A stretch of 64,000 nt of DNA from Lingula anatina (taxonomy: Eukaryota; Brachiopoda; Lingulata; Lingulida; Lingulidae). The notes under the pieces are model-generated. The model was not told the DNA's origin. It saw nothing but the letters and a program-made list of their open reading frames with translations, and searched no databases. Position 1 is the first letter of the stretch, and the number at the start of each line of letters is the position of its first letter. Location of the stretch: assembly GCF_001039355.2 (NCBI RefSeq), contig NW_019776145.1, positions 34,469 through 98,468 on the forward strand, given 5' to 3'. A program made the position numbers and the translations under genes. Positions 12,122-23,468 of the stretch are shown here, piece by piece.

Positions 12122-13832
12122 TGTGGTCACAGTTTGGAGAATACCGGGAACAAAAAGCAACCAAGTTTTTCAGCGAGTTGAGAAGTGTGGCTGTTGGCAA
12201 CGTAAGTGTATAACAGCATCTTTTTTACATTTTATAAAGAATACGTCGACGTGGCATTCGACTGATAAGAAAATTATGTTATTTCATCCATTTACATGTA
12301 TCATCTACAGTGTATACCCCCTGTATATCTACATGTATCCATCTTAACAAAGAAATGGGTAGTTTTTAAGGTACATGAAGATCTCTCTCTCTCTCTTTCA
12401 AATACACACACGTATGAACAAACGCACACACACACTAAAATATAACATTAATTTGTCTAATGGGCCACAGATTGGTGATTACAAATAATAACATGTACAT
12501 ACATCCTGACCGCAAGGAGCACTAGTATATGTAGAATCTTAAAATTATTGAATAATCTCTTCTTCACATTTAAATGCTATAGAATACTGAAGACCCGTCT
12601 GACACCAGAAGGTAGAACTGGAACGTACATGTAACAATTAAGCTCTGACAATTAATATTACAATATTATTATATTTTCAGATGAACATTAGACCAAGGAT
12701 AGACAGGTGTCGCATAGCCTTGGTAATAGCCTTCCTGCTCATGTTCCAAATCGGTGTCTTGAGAGAAGTCCTAGAATTAAGATTGAGGCAAAGACGACAG
12801 GAGAGTATGGTGTATTTACCCCAGGAAACTGTGCTCAGAGTAGAGCGACTCCTGCAGGCTGGGGGGTTACCAGTCCAGAACAACCAAAAACTTGCTGGAG
12901 CCGACAACATTAATGGCGAACCAAGTGATAAGGAAGAAGCAAAAAGATCTTCCTATGAATTAGAAAGATTCAATAACATGTTGAAGGCGTGGCCCGTCAA
13001 CAAACCAAAAGCAGCCATCTACATCTTAGTCAAATCTTCTCGATTTACTTCCACCCTAAAGGACGGACTCGACCGGTTGGATAGATATTTTAACGATATC
13101 TATCACTACCCATTGGTACTGTTTCACGAGACAGGCGTCAGCGATACTGACATAGCATCCATTCGCTCTTGGACGAGGTCAGACGTTTACTTTCAACTCG
13201 TGAAATTCTCAGTTCCTAAATGGATAAACGAAACAAAATTGGAGGGCGATATTGCTAAAGCAGGCGATAAGCGCTATGGTTACAGACATATGTGTAGGTT
13301 TCATGCTATAAGCATGCAGGTCACGCCCATAATGCGCCTGGTCGACTATTACTGGAGGCTAGATGATGACTCACGTTTGATTGGCCAGGTTCCATTTGAC
13401 CTTTTCAAGTTCATGGCGAAAGGGAACCTTACTTATGGATATGTGCACATGTCTCCAGAAAATCCCGATTACGTTGTTGGTCTTTATCCGCGCGTCAATT
13501 CATATCTCACCAACAAGCAGATTCAACCAACATTCTTCAGAAAACTGCACAGAAACAGATATTTCTTCAACAATTTTGAACTAGCTAGTTTACATTTTTG
13601 GAGGAGCAAAAACGTTTCCGAATTTCTCAACGCCTTGGATCGGTCAGGGGGATTTTATTATCATCGATGGGGAGACGCTGTAGTGAAGACCCTGGTTGTG
13701 TCCATTTTTGCACCAATCGGAAGTGTATATCAGTTCACTGAGGTGCCGTATGTGCATAAGAATGTGAACACAACCAGTAGAGAATTCAGGTATGCTTACG
13801 GAAGAAATCTGGCCCAGATGGTAATGTACTGA
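12122..13832 (+). CDS. GT15-family alpha-mannosyltransferase, copy 2 (near-identical to copy 1)
   Basis: The whole unit from 12122 repeats 10354 onward at a constant offset of 1768 bases, including the 5' exon (donor after 12201), the intron with its CT and CA runs, and the 383-aa coding exon 12681-13832. The only coding change I found is synonymous (a Pro codon, CCT at about 11946 against CCA here), with two more changes just after the stop. The encoded protein is therefore the same membrane-anchored GT15 enzyme. Unlike copy 1 it keeps its 3' UTR, with an AATAAA signal at 13957. The copy begins right after the N at 12121, so it may be the other allele rather than a second gene. Confidence 0.85.
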
Positions 13833-13956
13833 TTGAAGACGTTACCAAAACCAAAGACTCGCGGAATATATGGGTTATGACATCTGAGTGATCAAATAGA
13901 CTAATTATCGAAATAGACCTAAGTCTGTTACATACCATTATGCTTTGTACAGTATA

Positions 13957-13962
13957 AATAAA
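13957..13962 (+). terminator. Polyadenylation signal AATAAA of GT15 copy 2
   Basis: AATAAA lies 125 bases after the stop codon of copy 2, in a 3' UTR that is also recognisable beyond copy 3 (gaaatagacct ... agtctgt). Confidence 0.6.
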
Positions 13963-14059
13963 GGGGTCCTGTGTGAGAGTTGACTTGAAAAAAAAAAACG
14001 GATTATCAATATTCTACTGAGTTGTAAGAAAAGATCTCTGTTTCTGTTTCCTTTTCCCC

Positions 14060-14061
<2 letters not shown>

Positions 14062-14098
<37 letters not shown>
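14062..14098. repeat. Poly(T) run
   Basis: 37 consecutive T about 100 bases beyond the copy 2 polyadenylation signal. It could be the tail of a minus-strand retroposed element or a plain homopolymer. Confidence 0.85.
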
Positions 14099-14099
<1 letters not shown>

Positions 14100-16713
14100 T
14101 GTATTGCAATATAAGACTTTGGGAATTTAATTGTTATTGATCACGTATATAATATACAAGAAATGGCATCTCTTGCACTTTCATAAAGTAGTCATTTGTT
14201 AGCTTATTTAAGGGATCAATAAAATCGTCTTGGTAAATGAATTGATGTATTAGGAGTAATGCATTTGTATTTTAACTTAAAAGTTTTTAAATAACTTCTG
14301 GCAAAATGATCTATTTCTCTTCTTTCTATGGTTAAGTATGTAAAAAGTGTATGGTATAGTGTTATTAAACAGTTACCAGGGAAAAGGACAATTAAAAAGT
14401 AAGGGTTTTTTGTTGAAGAAGAACTATGACAACAACACAATTCAGAATAACATGTAATGCCAGTTACATAGGGGAAGGTGTAAACAAGTTGAATCTTGTC
14501 CAGTGGGGGCCAATATAACAAAGACGATTTCCTACATGAATCCCCCTATGCCAAAGTGCCGTAATTCAAAATGGCCGCCGAGGCACAGAGAATTGGATAT
14601 AAATGAGCATACTAGCAGCTTTGGAAATAAGAGGCATAGAAAGTTTCCTAACATTCACCATACTTCAGTAACAACCTTGGAAAATTAAAAAGTATTTAAC
14701 CGATATGCTTTATTATGTATAAAGTCGCGATAAAGAGTACGTTCAAGGCATCAGGGCACACCACGCACGATGTAATGCACCCCACCGGCAATTTGGACTA
14801 CCCGGAATCATACGCTTACAAGCTTTACAGAAATAATGTAATGGGAATGAAAGTAAAATTTAATACATACTTCAGGTACATACATCAGATTGAAAGAGCA
14901 TTTTGGACACTCTGAAGTAATATCTAACGTGGGCCCTATAGTCTACTATGCCATTTAAATTTGCGTCAACTAAGGGAAAAGAGGCCCGCAATTTCAAAAA
15001 TAGAGAGATATAATTTTTTTGGAAATGTTCAAAAATTTTCAGCGAAGACAAACGTATGAGTCTTTCGTTGCTCGGTACACTAGGGACACACGTAGGCCTA
15101 CGGTACGCTAGGGACACTTTCGGACTAATACGCTTCAGCTACGTTACTGTGTGTTTCTCTTACGTGTATGACGCACGTAGGGTTACTGAGAATAACACCT
15201 CCACTTAGAAGCATAGAACGTACAGAAGCACTGGGTCAGTCCCATGATAAGACAATATGATTTGAAGCAAAAATGAACCATATTTGAGCGTAATTCAAAC
15301 GGAGATAAACTGTATTGCGTAGAAAGGTTAGTATCATTACCTTAACGTTACTTAAACGGACTTTAAAAAATGAGGTACTGTCACACTACGGCGTATAGCA
15401 CTAACGCAAATACGCAGATAAACTTGCTGTGTTTGATTTACGACGTATACACGTTTATATACGCAGAAGGAACAATAAACTTTTGAGCATGTTCAGAAAT
15501 TTTCTGCGTTTATGTGCGTATCACTAGCACGGTAATCATACTTTAAGGATGCGCTAGGAAATCGACGTATTCGCTAAATTGACACTAAGGTTACGTAATA
15601 GTTACGTTTTTAATGCCGTGGTCGGTATACCCCTGGTAGTCAGCGTATCCATGGCGTGTATGCAACGTGATATGGACTTAAGCTGTATGGATTAACGATT
15701 AATGAACTTATGTTAACACGTTTGGCTTATGTTAATACCGGTACATCCCTTGGTCTGCCAAACATATTTTACGTTTACCCAACGTTTGATTAGTGGATGA
15801 AAAAAGGCCCATGTACGTTTGGCCACATAAGGTATAATCAGAGCTCAATTGCCAAATCTTTATCACAGCTGATACAAATAGAGAGGATTGAGAAACCTGC
15901 TTTTTTAACCAGTTGGATCCATCTAGTTGGCAGTCGATAATCATCAGACAAATAAGTGCTTTACCCAAATATTATTCATACGCTCATGTGCGTTACTTAT
16001 GTTCTAAACTCAAATACTAGAATACGCCAGTCAAACGCTCATTTAAGGTACTCATCCGTTACTCATCCGTTGATATACGCTACATTTATCAGAGACGGAT
16101 CAAGGGTTTTTTAAAGGGGGGGGGGGGGGGGCGTATAAAATGCATGAAGCCATGAAGCCAGTAAGGTATTGACTCAATTCAATACTGTTCTGTTGCGTAG
16201 TTGGTAAAGGATAGAGATCAATGACTATCCCCGCCCAAGTATCATTTTAAAGACTTTAAAGCAGAGAAAAGAAATATAATTGACGACGAAGACTTTATGA
16301 TAATGTCGAGCAGTAATTTGTTGTCAAAATCGATCACTAAGTCTAAACTATACCGGCTTTTTATGCAAAAGGTAATTGGCTCGGACACACGAGTGCCTAC
16401 ATTCATTTTAGATCGCGGGCCAGCTCATTATAGAGGTGAATTGACACGCATCATCTGAGCTTTGAAAACGTGACTTGCCGTCACCATGGTTTAATTTGCT
16501 GATGGATTGGTGCATTAACTATTCAACCAAACACGCTACCGACTGCGCCGTGTCTTACCCGTCCACCCTACTTACTAACGAGTTTCCTCTTATAGTAAGC
16601 AAATTTTAGAAATTATTTCGAGCAAAAGAATAGATTCGAATCCGCGTCCAGCTGTGTCTCGCTGTGTCGTATGGAACTCCGTTTGTACAATAAAGATGAA
16701 TGTATCATTTTGA

Positions 16714-16718
<5 letters not shown>

Positions 16719-16752
<34 letters not shown>
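16719..16752. repeat. Poly(T) run
   Basis: 34 consecutive T, no flanking gene. Confidence 0.85.
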
Positions 16753-16753
<1 letters not shown>

Positions 16754-17269
16754 AGGTGCTAACATCATTTTGAGATCGTCACTTTCATCATAGAGTATTT
16801 TCTACAAAGTCGTTTTATCATTTTGCATGTCGAGTTTATCGTTTTGAGATACCGACATGCCTTGCGCGAGATGACGCAATACCGGGGGTCGTCTCATAAG
16901 AAACGGTGGGAAAAGGGTCCGTGTGTGGTGGGGCAAAGCGATTTCCATTTAGCCAGAAAATGATAGAAATGGCCAAAATGTAATGGAAAATGAAACTCAA
17001 TTTTCGTTTTTCCACTTAAAATGAAAAACGGCAATTGCCTTCGTTTTTTTATATTTTACCATAAAATACAAAATACAACATCAACAGATCCGCTATGTGA
17101 TAGAAAATATGAATATCGACCGTTTTCGTGCTTTCTTATGTTAAAGGGTGAAATAAATTATAATATACCCTTTTATCTCTGTCTTTGAGGAAATGACAAG
17201 GTCGAAAAGTGTTCATTATTCAATTTTCGATTCAAATAGAAAAAGGAAGCTCTAATTAATTAATTAATT

Positions 17270-17494
17270 CTCGGCTGCGCTCGGAGGAGATTCTGGCACC
17301 TTGACGCGTGCGCGGTAGTATCTCTATTGCCATCGGATCATGACGGTTGCACTCATATAGACCTTATCTTCTTCGTCTTGTTGTTGCACAAAATCTACAA
17401 ACACATTTTTCAAAGCAACCGCAAACGCCATTTTCTCTCTTTAACTTATTACTGCGCATGCGTCAAGGTGCCAGAATCTCCGAGCGCAGCCGAG
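17270..17494. mobile_element. 225-bp MITE
   Basis: Inverted ends of about 50 bases: CTCGGCTGCGCTCGGAG, ATTCTGGCACCTTGACGC and a GTGCGCGGTA/ATGCGCAGTA core. Both sides are flanked by AATTAATT, itself palindromic, so the true target site length is uncertain. It lies 400 bases upstream of GT15 copy 3. Confidence 0.7.
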
Positions 17495-17901
17495 AATTAA
17501 TTACAGCTTTGGAAGTGACTCACTCGCGCTGCTAGTTAATTACGCCGCGGGGTATTCAGGGCACAGACCGTGATCAGTAGATACCGCCAATGGATTTTTG
17601 GATTTTTAGAATTTAGATTTTTCATGTAAACGGTGTCTTAATTACAATGAAACGTCGGGGATAAAACGTTGTTGAGACAAAGTTATGTTTCATATATTGT
17701 CGGGTAGTCATGAATAAAGTATGCAACAACCAGGAGCAAATTATATGACGCAATGAATTAAATATGAAGTAAGGTCAATGTGAATAAGGCTTTTTTTCCA
17801 GTGTATGAGAAGGAACGAATAGAAGCAGCCTTTTGGCTTAATTGGATCCTGAATTTGGAGAACAAGGGTGCACAAGTTGCCGACTTAGTTTTGTAGGCGA
17901 G

Positions 17902-19273
17902 ATGAAACGTTCAGCTGTTTGCATCGTAAGTGTGTAATAGTATCTTTGTTCTTCAATTCAGAATATGATGACGTGACGTGGCATTTGGCTAAAGAAAAGT
18001 GTCTATCTAGTTACATGTAACTATCTTAAACAGGAAATGAATAGTTTTCAAGGGGGGAAGAGGAATTCTTCTCAGATTGAGAGATAGAGCTTTGAAAATG
18101 TAATTGGCAATATTATGATATTTTCAGATACATTCTACAAGAAGGCTGGGTAGATATCGTATCGCCTTGGGAATCGCCTTTGTGCTCCTGTTCCAATTCG
18201 GCATATTAAGAGAAGTCCTAGAACTAAGAAAGGCACAAAGGCGGCAGGACAACATGGTGTTTTTACCCCAGGAGGTTCTATATAAAGTGGAGCGCCTGCT
18301 TCAGGGGGTCGAGTTAACAGTCCAAAACAACCCCAAATCTGCCAGAGTCAGTAAAACTAATGGAAGTTATCTAGGCGAAGAAAAGAGATCTTCCTTTGAA
18401 TTAGAAAGATTCAAAAGCATGTTGAAGGCGTGGCCCGTCCACAAACCTAAGGCAGTCATATACATCTTAGTCAAATCTAAACGATTTTCAATCACCCTCA
18501 AGGATGGACTTGACCGAATAGATAGATATTTCAACAATATGTACCACTATCCAGTGGTGTTGTTCCACGAGACAGGCCTCAGCGATACCAACATGACGTC
18601 TATTCGCTCATGGACAAGATCAGACGTGTTTTTTCAGTTCGTAAAATTCTCGGTTCCTAAATGGATAAACGAGACAAAAATGAGGAGCGACGTGGCTAAA
18701 GCAAACGATAAGCGTATTGGCTACAGACATATGTGTAGATTTCAATCTATAAGCCTGCAGGTCACGCCCATAATGCGCCTGGTCGACTATTACTGGAGGT
18801 TGGATGATGACTCACGTTTGATTGGCCAGGTTCCATTTGATCTTTTCAAGTTCATGGCGAAAGGGAACCTCACGTATGGGTATGTGCACATGAATCATGA
18901 GCATCCTGATTACGTTGTTGGTCTTTATCCGCGCGTCAATGCCTATCTCACCAACAAGCAGATTCAACCAACATTCTTCAGAAAACTACGCAGGAATAAA
19001 TATTTCCTTAACAATTTTGAAATATCTAGTTTGCGATTCTGGAGAAGCAAAAACGTCTCTGACTTTCTCAATGCCTTGGACCGGGCAGGTGGTTTTTATT
19101 ATCATAGATGGGGAGATGCGGTAGTGAAGACACTAGCGGTATCTATTTTTGCACCTCTTGAAAGTGTGTATCAATTTACTGAGGTTCCTTATGTTCATAA
19201 GTTTGTGAACACTACCAGTAAAGGGTTCATTCGTAATCAGAGAACAAACCTGTCACAAGAGTTAATAAACTGA
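17902..19273 (+). CDS. GT15-family alpha-mannosyltransferase, copy 3 (start codon in an upstream exon)
   Basis: Coding exons 17902-17925 and 18128-19273 give a 389-aa protein. The second exon starts after ttttcag with ATACATTCTAC where copies 1/2 have ATGAACATTAG, so the usual initiation codon is gone. The upstream exon instead has an ATG (MKRSAVCI) whose splice to 18128 is exactly in frame; copies 1/2 have TTG at that upstream site. The membrane anchor (IALGIAFVLLFQFGIL) and all GT15 motifs are intact: YRHMCRFQ, YYWRLDDDSRL, FLNNFEISSLRFW, GGFYYHRWGDAVVKT. The catalytic part is very similar to copies 1/2; the stem (about residues 60-95) and the C-terminus differ most. It looks functional and older than the 1/2 pair. 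Acceptor specificity is unknown. Confidence 0.85.
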
Positions 19274-19349
19274 TAAAAGTAGTTGCCAAAATCAAAGACC
19301 AACGTGATATTTCAAGAAAGCAATCTAGGTAACCAAAGCATTCACTGAG

Positions 19350-19355
19350 AATAAA
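19350..19355 (+). terminator. AATAAA for GT15 copy 3 inside an inserted element
   Basis: AATAAA lies 77 bases after the copy 3 stop, inside the left terminal repeat of the 19343-20292 element. At the old signal position (near 20342-20354), where copy 2 has TATAAATAAAGG, copy 3 has TATATTTAAAAGAG and no AATAAA. Use of the new signal is inference. Confidence 0.4.
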
Positions 19356-19611
19356 ATCTGAGTCCAAGTGACTCCAAACTTGGAGTCCAGCAGTGGTGCC
19401 TAAAATAACTCCCAGTATGGAGTCAAGTTGACTCCGACGCCATCCCAGACCCCAGGAGGGTCACAATTGACCCTATTCACACATCCCTTCATCCTTTGAT
19501 TTATCTGTACAAAAGAGTCACCATGACCCCATATTAAGGAATTTTTGACTCCTTGGCACATTATTAAAAAAACACAACAGTGCTAAGCGGGGAGACAGCA
19601 GGTACCGTTTA

Positions 19612-19712
19612 TCAAACACTGATATGTCCCCGGACGGGTATGAAACCACGTCCTCCCGCTCCGGAGGCGAACACTCTAACCACAAGGCCATCCGGTCGCA
19701 TATGGTGTTGAA
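19612..19712 (-). repeat. tRNA-derived SINE-like sequence (tRNA-Arg-CCG type head)
   Basis: Read on the minus strand this resembles a tRNA: GACCGGATGGCCTTGTGG covers the A-box region, CGCCTCCGGAGCG an anticodon arm with CCG, and GGTTTCATACC a B box. The acceptor and T stems are imperfect, so it is more likely a SINE head than a working tRNA. A body with TGCTGTCTCCCCGCTTAGC follows on the minus strand. It is nested in the 950-bp TIR element. Confidence 0.55.
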
Positions 19713-20924
19713 TCTGCAATAACAAACAGTTTGTAAATCTGGTAATAAACAGCACGACATATATATATACCACAAATATACCAATGAGTGAGCATACCTC
19801 CCCATTGACATGCATTGGCGGGTCAAACCTTCAACCTGGAAACAAAACCTGCTGACCTGTATACCAACATATCACATAAAGGGTGTGGGCAACTGAAAGC
19901 CCGGGCCAGTAATAAGTGCACGAGTTCTGCATGCAGAAACACACAGAAAACCTCTTGTTAATGCATAAAACCAACTATAGCCAATAAAGTCGTGTTTATA
20001 CTGACAAAGGATGATGAAACTGTTCTCTCCACGCCGTCTGCTCACTGTCATCACAATTAAGCACTGAAACGAGGCTTATTGTCCAGCCAGCGAAAAGAGT
20101 CGGTGAAAGGGGTCAGCCAGACACTAATTTGACTCCATGAGAGCCAGGGGGTGATTGACTCTGATAACAGAGTCTATAAAGAGTCTGGTAGTGGTAATTT
20201 GACCCTTATATAGTAGACAAATTAACTCCATGAGGGTCAAGGGGTGCTGGACTCTGACTAGAGAGTCAAATGATCCAATTTTATTCTCAGTGTTCTGAAA
20301 ATAGACCTTAGTCTGTCACATAACATTGCATGTCTATTCTACGGTATATTTAAAAGAGCCGTGATTGAGTTTTGATTCGAAAAATGCAATTAACAGATTA
20401 TCATTATGCTACCTTGTTCCAAAAAAGACCTATGTACTTTTCAAGATTTTTTTTTTCTTGGTGTAAGTCGCTTGGAGGGGTTACATGCATTGGCTGGATG
20501 TCCCATTTGTATGGCAGTATTTGAATGTATATCTTATATAGATTTTAAAGCCTGTGGTGTAGAAACGGGGGGCATGTTCGAATTCGATGGAGACATTTAA
20601 CGAGTCTTTTTTGAAGCTAGAACAAAATATATCACTTATTTCATGTATAAGATGATTTATATAATGTTCTATATATAATTGGTTTCCATAGCACTTCTGT
20701 GGTTGTGGTTTTTCAGCTTGTATCATGGTGATCATTTATAATTTACGATTCGAAATCAAAACGAATCCAGGTGTTAAGGAATTAATATATAAAGAGTAAT
20801 GGTTTGTTATCAGTTATTAAAACTAATTTTGTGCTATATTATTTATCTATGTCTATTTATGGCAAATTTGAATTAAATTTTATCTCATCATATAGTTATC
20901 GTGGAAAAAAGAGTACCTGTACGG

Positions 20925-21830
20925 CGGAAAAGACAGTGATAAAATGAAGGATGGGAAGGCAGCTGGACCAGATGAACCGCCAAAGGAAACTCGTAAAGCC
21001 CTAATATTAATTTGTACAACACCATCTACAACAGTGGAATGATCCCAACTGAAATTGAGCACTCAATATTTGCAATTCTTCCAGTGACACCAAAAGCACA
21101 GTAATTTGACTTTGGAGCAATATAAGTCTAATGAGTCATATTACAAAGTTATTATTGAAAGTAGAACAGCAAAGTTCGATATTTGGCCAAACAAGACCGC
21201 ATTTATTATACAACCCATTTGAAAAAGATATTTAAATTTGTTTTATTGAGTATACTAAAGCGTTTAATGGAGTAAAGCATTTTAAGATGATAGAATGTTT
21301 ATCTGACATGTGGATAGATAGTAAAGACCTTCAAACCATAACCATCTTTTTTGGGAACAGACCGCATCAATAAGAAAAGCACATGGAGTAACAACTAAAT
21401 TCAAAATAAAGAAAGGGCCAGGGTTGTGTTCTGTGACCAAATTAATTCACTTGTATACTGAAGAAATTCAGAGAGGTCAAAGATATGAAAAGTGTGAATA
21501 TAGGAGGAATCAATATAAATAATCTAATTTAAGCAGGTAATACAGTTTTGTTAACAGAAGCTAATTCAGACTTACAGAAGTAACAAAAGTCAATGAAAAA
21601 GAGAATGAAAAGATTTGCAGTGGTTGCTATGGGAAGGAATGTTAAATGAAATACGTGAGAAAGTAAGACCAAGGACGTGGATGGACAACATTAAAGAATG
21701 GACCAATCAAAAATATTGTGAAAGTATACTAACGGTAAAAGATTGAGAGGAAAAAGCAAGCAATGACAGTCAAGCTTTCCACTGGACAGACTTATGGCCG
21801 TTGAAAGGGCATGCCGCGAGGCCTACAGGA
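20925..21830 (+). pseudogene. Decayed non-LTR retrotransposon (LINE) reverse transcriptase
   Basis: Broken frames on the plus strand match LINE reverse transcriptase signatures in order: KDGKAAGPDE near 20945, SNISLMSHITKLLLK near 21115, FIEYTKAFNGVKHFKMIECL near 21245 (family FIDYxKAFD), IKKGPGLCSV near 21405, AGNTVLL near 21533 (family ADDxxL) and a C-terminal WMDNIKEWT near 21680. There are stops and frameshifts throughout, and the catalytic Asp pairs are damaged. It is a dead copy in the spacer between GT15 copies 3 and 4. Confidence 0.7.
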
Positions 21831-22285
21831 GATAATTGCAGTACGCGGTAGACACAGATGCTAATCAGGTGATTGAATAGATACCGAATGTAGGTTTGAA
21901 AATGTGTATATATCACAATAACTTGTAAGTCAATACTGTCTTTTTTTTAATTTAGTGACTAGATGAGCAGAAAATAACGGCACGACGTGTCAAGTTTGAA
22001 GCTTCTGACTTCCCCAATAGATTTGACTTAATTGACGCTAAATCTAAGTAAGCGTGTCTATTTTGCAGAGATGTTTGTGTGGCTGAAAAAAAATCACTGA
22101 ATCACTGAAAAAAAAAATGGTCAAGTATATCTGATTCTAACAGACATCCTTTCTAAACATAGAAAAGTCTAACATGTCATTCGATAATAATGAGTTGTGT
22201 ACAATAACGCTAAAAATAATGTGCGTTTGTGACCACAAATTGTGTCCACCACCTATTACAAACACAATACTGGAATAAAGTTAGC

Positions 22286-23468
22286 AATTGCACCATCCTC
22301 AGAACAATGCTTTTCTGCAACAAATCACTCACTAGACGAGAACCGTGAGTAAACATTCCCAACAGTAACCCCCCTCTCCCCCCAAGTCCCTTCTCCAAGT
22401 GGAGTGAGATATCAGTTGAAACTGTCACGGTCAGTGATTCCAAAGGCTTCCGAACTTTGTCAATCATCACTGGAATCAACTGGTTTTGCTGACGATTCAA
22501 ATTTTTTCTTGAACTCCATCTATGGTAAAATTAGAGCTAGAAATCATGTCGCAGAATGTCTCTTGGAGGAGACTGTGCACCAATTTACTGCAATGTTGAA
22601 ATTGTTCTTTTAAGTATTAATTAAAATTAATATTTTAAAAGGAACAAAAATGGAAAGACTAATTCATTAAAATGTTCCGTTTTGACCACTGGTACTTGAA
22701 ATCAACTTAGGTAAGATTTTAAATATTAATAACTAACTTATTTAATTAAAACTTACAATTAAAGAAAAGACAGTAATTTATGTTATATTTGTTAAATGCT
22801 ATATTGTTTAATGCAGAAAAGATATGCTTTTATGTAAGGCAGAATAATAACTGAATTGCCATTCACGTCTGTTGATAAATCTCAGGGTTGAAAATCACAC
22901 GGCATGTGAAAATATCACACGCCGTTATAACTTATTTAGTAATATGTCGCAACCATATTATTACGTAAGTTATAACGGCGGTGCCATAAAAAGACGCCAC
23001 GTTAAGCTGATGGTATATGCTGATGGTGTATGCACGTAAATTGCATACCTTGTAATTCAGCAGTTTATCACCTGAACGTTAGTGGACCCGTGTTTGTTTA
23101 CCCTGTTCCCGTAATCCATGTCTTTCAACTGAGCACCAATATAAATAATTACATTGTTAAAATAATTAATAACAAATGCCCATCTTTTATATATACATGA
23201 ATGTAATAAATTGAAGTCTTGTCTTCACATTTTATATTATGTCATATTAAATGGAATAACATACATAGTCCCAGGACCCACTAGGGGCCCCGCTTTTTTC
23301 ATACCTGTCGGAGGAAATTCCTGAAACTGATATCTCACTCTATTCGAAACAGGTGACTTCAAAGATAGCTAGAGGCACCATCGTGACAACACGTTCACAA
23401 GTCTCGTCTGGTGAGTGATTTGTTGCAGAAACGCAGTGTTCTGAGGATGGAAATACCTTTGAACCTTG
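22286..23468. repeat. Inverted pair of an unclassified repeat family
   Basis: The minus-strand reading of 22286-22425 matches the plus strand of 23322-23468 in two blocks (AACTGATATCTCACTC, and GTGAGTGATTTGTTGCAG followed by TGTTCTGAGGATGG). A CCTACAGGAGATAATTGCA block near 23633 is also shared with 21818. These are degenerate pieces of a dispersed repeat. Confidence 0.45.

Larger units (their letters stand above)
14100..17814. other. Spacer between GT15 copies 2 and 3
   Basis: No supported gene. 15050-16080 is rich in ACGT/ACGC words without a clear unit. Near 16093 ACGGATCAAGGGTTTTTT plus a poly-G run looks like a one-ended MITE fragment. The 17270-17494 MITE is annotated separately. Confidence 0.45.
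19343..20292. mobile_element. 950-bp TIR element inserted in the copy 3 3' UTR
   Basis: The ends are inverted: CACTGAGAATAAAAT on the left and TTTTATTCTCAGTG on the right. The interior carries many GACTCC/GAGTC words near both ends and no transposase frame. The sequence after the right end resumes similarity to the copy 2 3' UTR (aaatagacct-agtctgt), which shows an insertion. No clear target-site duplication was found. It is probably a non-autonomous DNA transposon. Confidence 0.65.

Noticed and set aside
19612-19712. Functional tRNA-Arg gene
   Set aside because: The anticodon arm fits CCG but the acceptor and T stems are imperfect, the B box is altered (GGTTTCATACC), and a SINE-like body follows within a transposon.
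22900-22985. Short palindrome around CCGTTATAACTTA / TAAGTTATAACGG as a CRISPR-like or regulatory site
   Set aside because: Single imperfect inverted repeat in a eukaryotic spacer; probably a small MITE remnant without further support.
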